Assembly (NCBI GenBank): GCA_902806375.1
Contig: CADCWK010000074.1
Span: forward strand, 1-8,809
Length of the DNA stretch: 8,809 bases
Origin: an uncultured Thermomicrobiales bacterium
Lineage (GTDB): Bacteria > Chloroflexota > Chloroflexia > Thermomicrobiales > UBA6265
Direction: 5' to 3'
This document shows, piece by piece, positions 6,374-8,809 of the stretch; positions within the stretch are counted from its first letter, which is position 1; every line of letters begins with the position of its first letter. The notes under the pieces are model-generated. The model did no database searches and had not been told where the DNA came from. It was given only the letters and a program-made list of their open reading frames with translations. The translations under genes were made by a program, and so were the position numbers.

Positions 6374-7099
6374 ATGGGACTTCTCGATCGACTGCTCGGC
6401 CGTGAGCCGCAGAACCAGAACCAGGGTCAGAACCAGGGCGGACGCGCCTGGTACGAGTCGGGCGACGCCACCCCGCAACGGCCCCAGCGCAACCAGGGCG
6501 GCTATGGCGAGGCGCCCCGCCGCCGTGGGCCGCAGAGCGAGGACGAGCGCGCCATCGCCCGCTACCGGTACATGCTCCGGACCGCGCCGCCCGAGACCAT
6601 CGAGCAGGCCCACGCCGAGGCGTTCGCCCAGCTGACGCCCGAGCAGCGCCAGATGGTGCTGAACGACCTCCAGCAGGAGATGCCGGAGAGCGAGCGTGGG
6701 CAGTACACGCAGTCCGACCCGCAGTCACTGGCCCGGACGGCCACTCGCGCCGAGATGCGCCAGCCCGGCACCGTCGAGCGCGCGCTGGGCCGCAACGGCG
6801 GCCAGGGCGGTGGCATCGGCATGGGCGGCATGATCGCCGGGTCGCTGCTCGGTTCCGTCGCCGGTGTCGTGATCGGGTCGGCGATCGCCAACTCGTTCTT
6901 CAACGACGCGGGCTACAGCGACGAGACTGGTGAGGGCTCCGAGGCCGGTGGCGAGGACGTCGCGGCCGACGGCGGCGAGGGCGATGCCGGCGCCGATTCC
7001 GGGGGCGATGCCGGCGGCGACTTCGGCGGCGACACCGGTGGTGGCGACTTCGGCGGCGGCGATTTCGGTGGTGGCGACTTCGGCGGCGGCGACTTCTAG
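6374..7099 (+). CDS. Conserved-type membrane protein with glycine-zipper segment and GGGDF-repeat tail
   Basis: A 241-aa protein; the ATG at 6374 is supported by AGGAG (6363-6367) six bases upstream, and the open frame above it is not needed. It has four parts. Residues 1-22 are a short amphipathic start (MGLLDRLLGR) and a Gln/Asn-rich stretch. Residues 56-136 form a helical, charged region (ARYRYMLRTAPPETIEQAHAEAFAQLTPEQR... RTATRAEMRQPGTVERAL). Residues 147-176 form a Gly/Ala-rich hydrophobic helix (GMIAGSLLGSVAGVVIGSAI), probably membrane-inserted. Residues 180-241 are acidic and end in repeated GGGDF. The RYxYMLxTAPPExIEQAHAEAF block resembles an uncharacterised family I recall from actinobacteria and relatives, sometimes mislabelled as a transporter ATPase; there is no ATPase motif here. 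The function is unknown. A strong terminator follows at 7142. Confidence 0.82.
   Translation: MGLLDRLLGREPQNQNQGQNQGGRAWYESGDATPQRPQRNQGGYGEAPRRRGPQSEDERAIARYRYMLRTAPPETIEQAHAEAFAQLTPEQRQMVLNDLQQEMPESERGQYTQSDPQSLARTATRAEMRQPGTVERALGRNGGQGGGIGMGGMIAGSLLGSVAGVVIGSAIANSFFNDAGYSDETGEGSEAGGEDVAADGGEGDAGADSGGDAGGDFGGDTGGGDFGGGDFGGGDFGGGDF
7037..7096 (+). repeat. 15-bp tandem repeat (four copies) encoding GGGDF
   Basis: Four in-frame 15-base units encode GGGDF at 7037, 7052, 7067 and 7082. Units 1 and 3 are identical; units 2 and 4 differ only by GAT/GAC. The array is therefore two copies of a 30-base unit at 29/30 identity, and it runs straight into the stop codon. A degenerate GGDF copy lies at 7013-7024. 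Confidence 0.92.
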
Positions 7100-7141
7100 C
7101 CACTGACGCCGGTACGCCCGGTACTGAAACCACGGACATGG

Positions 7142-7180
7142 CGACGGCCCGGTGCAGAGCGCACCGGGCCGTCGTCGTTT
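7142..7180 (+). terminator. Intrinsic terminator of the repeat-tailed protein gene
   Basis: A 14-bp perfect stem (7142-7155 with 7161-7174) with loop AGAGC is followed by a short T-rich run (TCGTTTCC). It lies 42 bases after the stop at 7099. Confidence 0.85.
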
Positions 7181-7467
7181 CCTCCCGATCGACGCGTCGA
7201 ACGCGCGTCGCCGGTCGTCATCGGGTCATCCGGGTCGGGTCGACGAGCCAGCGGTGTGATCGTATCCACGTGACGCGCTCGTCATTACGACCACCGTTTC
7301 ACCCAGGGCACCAACGTCGTCCCACTGGGCGTCCGACCGTCGCCAGCGCAGCAGGCCGAGAGCGAGCGCGAACGCCCCCAATCGGCTCGGTCAGCAGGAG
7401 CGAAGTCCGGGGCGCAGGTCGACCAGGCTGCCGGGATCGACGCATCCCCTGACCACCGAATGAACCC
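7181..7467. other. Intergenic stretch without a supported gene
   Basis: From the terminator to the end of the minus-strand dehydrogenase there is no coding region I can support; open frames here are Arg-rich by-products of high GC. Near its left end lies a 12-base perfect palindrome TCGACGCGTCGA (7189-7200). An alternative hairpin there is CGACGCG (7190-7196) with CGCGTCG (7204-7210). A small inverted repeat GGGAT/ATCCC (7433-7437 and 7444-7448) lies about 20 bases past the dehydrogenase stop on the minus strand and could be a weak terminator. No tRNA-like T-loop is seen. Confidence 0.55.
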
Positions 7468-8460
7468 CTAGAGCCGGACCGGCTGGTTGGTGGCGGCACT
7501 CTCGTTCGCGGCGGCGGCGAGGGCGCTCAGCTCGACCGCCAGCCCCAGGTTGGACGGGTTGTGCTGGCCGCGGAGGACGTGTGCGACGAACTGGTTGAAC
7601 TGGGTCGGTTCGTCCTCAGGGACGTTCGCGACCTCCTGCCAGTCGCTGTCCCGTTCCCCGCTGATCAGCATCAGGGGCGTGCCGGGTCCGTCCCAGCGGA
7701 TGTGTCCCTTCGTGCCGAAGACCTCGAACAGCATGGGCGCGCGGCCTGCGGCCGACGTGCCAGCGATGCCGATGGCGCCGTTGGGATAGCGCATGGTGAC
7801 GACGGCGTGGTCCTCCGCCGCCCGCCCGGTGACGTTGCCATAGGTCGCGTAGAGCGATTCCGGCATCCCGAGCAGCAGCCGCGTCAGGTAGAGCGGGTGG
7901 GCGCCGAGGTCGATCATCAGGCCGCCCGCCGCCTCCGCCGGTTCGTAGAACCGGACGGGCAGCCAGCCCTCGGGGTTGGCCTCGGTCCGGATCGCGCCGT
8001 CGTGGGCGATCCGGACCCGGACCTCGATCAGGTCGCCGAGGCGACCGGCCTTCACGGCGGCGAGGGTCGCCCGGACCGCCCCGGCCGGGAGCCAGCGCAG
8101 CGCGACGATCGCGATGACCCCCGCCTGCTCGATGCTGTCGGCGATCATCCGGGCCTCGTCCAGTGTCACGCCGAGCACCTTCTCCGTGAAGATGTGCTTG
8201 CCCGCGCGGGCGGCGGCCGGGATCACGTCGCGGTGCAGGGTCGTGGCGGTCGTGACGATCACCCCGTCGACATCTGGCCGCGCGAGGATCTCGGCGAGCG
8301 AGGCGTGGAACGGGACGCCGATCGCATCGGCACCGGCCTGACCGCGCTCGGTGTCGTCATCCCAGACGGCGACGATCTCGGTGTCCGGGTTCTCGGCGGC
8401 CTCTTTGACGTAATCCTTCGCGTGGACGTGCCAGAAGCCAAGCAGGGCGAGACGGATCAT
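7468..8460 (-). CDS. Gfo/Idh/MocA family oxidoreductase
   Basis: A complete 330-aa NAD(P)-dependent dehydrogenase of the Gfo/Idh/MocA family, close to the family's usual length of about 330-390. The Rossmann half starts MIRLALLGFWHVHAKDYV, where the usual GxGxxG loop is replaced by GFWHVH. AVWDDD (31-36) ends the second strand. The catalytic-region lysine is K94 in EKVLG, where most members have EKP. The C-terminal alpha/beta half carries DLGAH (D184, H188), the family's typical DxxxH motif, in GGLMIDLGAHPLYL. The likely role is oxidation or reduction of a sugar, polyol or amino-sugar; the substrate is unknown. AAGGGA (complement of 8468-8473) supports the ATG at 8460. The serine hydrolase gene upstream on the same strand ends 70 bases before this start, so the two are probably co-transcribed. 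Confidence 0.94.
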   Translation of the reverse strand: MIRLALLGFWHVHAKDYVKEAAENPDTEIVAVWDDDTERGQAGADAIGVPFHASLAEILARPDVDGVIVTTATTLHRDVIPAAARAGKHIFTEKVLGVTLDEARMIADSIEQAGVIAIVALRWLPAGAVRATLAAVKAGRLGDLIEVRVRIAHDGAIRTEANPEGWLPVRFYEPAEAAGGLMIDLGAHPLYLTRLLLGMPESLYATYGNVTGRAAEDHAVVTMRYPNGAIGIAGTSAAGRAPMLFEVFGTKGHIRWDGPGTPLMLISGERDSDWQEVANVPEDEPTQFNQFVAHVLRGQHNPSNLGLAVELSALAAAANESAATNQPVRL

Positions 8461-8530
8461 GCGGTGGTCCCTTCATGGGTAGACATGGGTGGATCAGACG
8501 GTGAGACGACCCGGGTGGTACCGACGGCCT

Positions 8531-8809
8531 CTACGGACGCCAGGCGGCGTAGACGGCCTGGAGGCAGCGGTTGGCGTAATCGTCGCCGATCCCCCAGTGG
8601 TTCGTCAGGAAGACGACGGCGAGATCGTACTCCGGGTCGACCCACAGGACGGTGCCGGTCGCTCCGGAATGGCTGAACGCCCGCGCGGAGCCGGGGTGGG
8701 TCCGCTCGCGGAGCGTCGTCGGCTTGTGCCAGGTCAGCCCGTAGCGACCGTCGGTGGTGGCGGGCGGTTCGTATCGCGGGACGCCCTCCGTGTGCAGGCT
8801 GGTCATGAG
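8531..8809 (-). CDS. Beta-lactamase family serine hydrolase, C-terminal end (5' partial)
   Basis: The frame stays open to the right edge of the window, so only the last 92 codons are present and the first methionine seen is probably internal. The segment RAFSHSGATGTVLWVDPEYDLAVVFLTNHWG matches the end of the class C beta-lactamase/esterase fold (PF00144). HSGATG is the third active-site motif (the counterpart of KTG, commonly HTG or HSG in these esterase-like members), and the following strand VVFLTN is characteristic. The catalytic SxxK and YxN/YxS motifs would lie outside the window. Enzymes of this group include carboxylesterases, D-aminopeptidases and uncharacterised hydrolases; resistance to beta-lactams should not be assumed. 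It lies upstream of the Gfo/Idh/MocA gene with a 70-base gap. Confidence 0.88.
   Translation of the reverse strand, partial: LMTSLHTEGVPRYEPPATTDGRYGLTWHKPTTLRERTHPGSARAFSHSGATGTVLWVDPEYDLAVVFLTNHWGIGDDYANRCLQAVYAAWRP

Noticed and set aside
5228..6728. Long minus-strand open frames opposite the P-loop gene and the start of the membrane protein gene
   Set aside because: They overlap the DUF2795 copy 2 gene and two supported plus-strand genes, and are Arg/Ser/Pro-rich without any domain.
7138..7452. Arg-rich 104-codon plus-strand open frame in the gene-free stretch
   Set aside because: It begins inside the terminator hairpin region, has no ribosome binding site, and its composition is typical of random GC-rich sequence.
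7175..7467. tRNA or other structured RNA in the intergenic stretch
   Set aside because: No cloverleaf, TTC-loop motif or acceptor stem was found on either strand by eye.
7561..8676. A 371-codon plus-strand open frame opposite the dehydrogenase and hydrolase genes
   Set aside because: It is antisense to two recognisable families, with low-complexity Arg/Asp/Gly content and no ribosome binding site or domain. It is an artefact of high third-position GC.

Overview
This is a high-GC window of chromosomal type with no plasmid, phage, insertion sequence, CRISPR or tRNA signal that I can see. The protein families (a VanW-like wall protein, a DUF2171/PRC-barrel-like protein, two DUF2795 miniproteins, a Gfo/Idh/MocA dehydrogenase and a beta-lactamase-fold serine hydrolase) fit a Gram-positive-type or monoderm-like high-GC bacterium. 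My best guess is Chloroflexota (Thermomicrobia-like), with Actinomycetota as the alternative. This rests on family content and style, not on any marker gene.

Left part (1-3122): the 3' part of a protein with a long Ser/Asp/Gly-rich region and a C-terminal DUF2171/PRC-like fold that appears split by a glycine-rich insert. A short intergenic region with a perfect hairpin follows, then a complete VanW-family membrane-anchored protein. A very long perfect dyad (23-bp stem) separates it from the convergent gene.

Middle (3142-4979): a QorB-like NmrA/SDR oxidoreductase on the minus strand and a TetR-family regulator on the plus strand are transcribed divergently. They share a short intergenic region that is strikingly AT-rich (about 35% GC by hand count over 4031-4090). 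It is packed with GTTATC half-sites and TGATATCA palindromes, which looks like an autoregulated redox-stress-style switch. A second long U-tractless dyad follows the regulator.

Centre-right (5015-7174): two tandem, diverged DUF2795 miniproteins on the minus strand face away from a uridine-kinase-like P-loop protein on the plus strand. Next comes a 241-aa protein with a glycine-zipper membrane segment and an acidic tail built of GGGDF repeats, closed by a good intrinsic terminator.

Right (7175-8809): about 290 bases without a supported gene, then a minus-strand pair: a Gfo/Idh/MocA oxidoreductase preceded upstream by the C-terminal end of a beta-lactamase-family serine hydrolase that runs off the window. 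I found no defence island or obviously new multi-gene system. The most unusual items are the split DUF2171-like protein, the DUF2795 pair next to an orphan P-loop kinase-like gene, the repeat-tailed membrane protein, and the dense operator region of the TetR/QorB pair.
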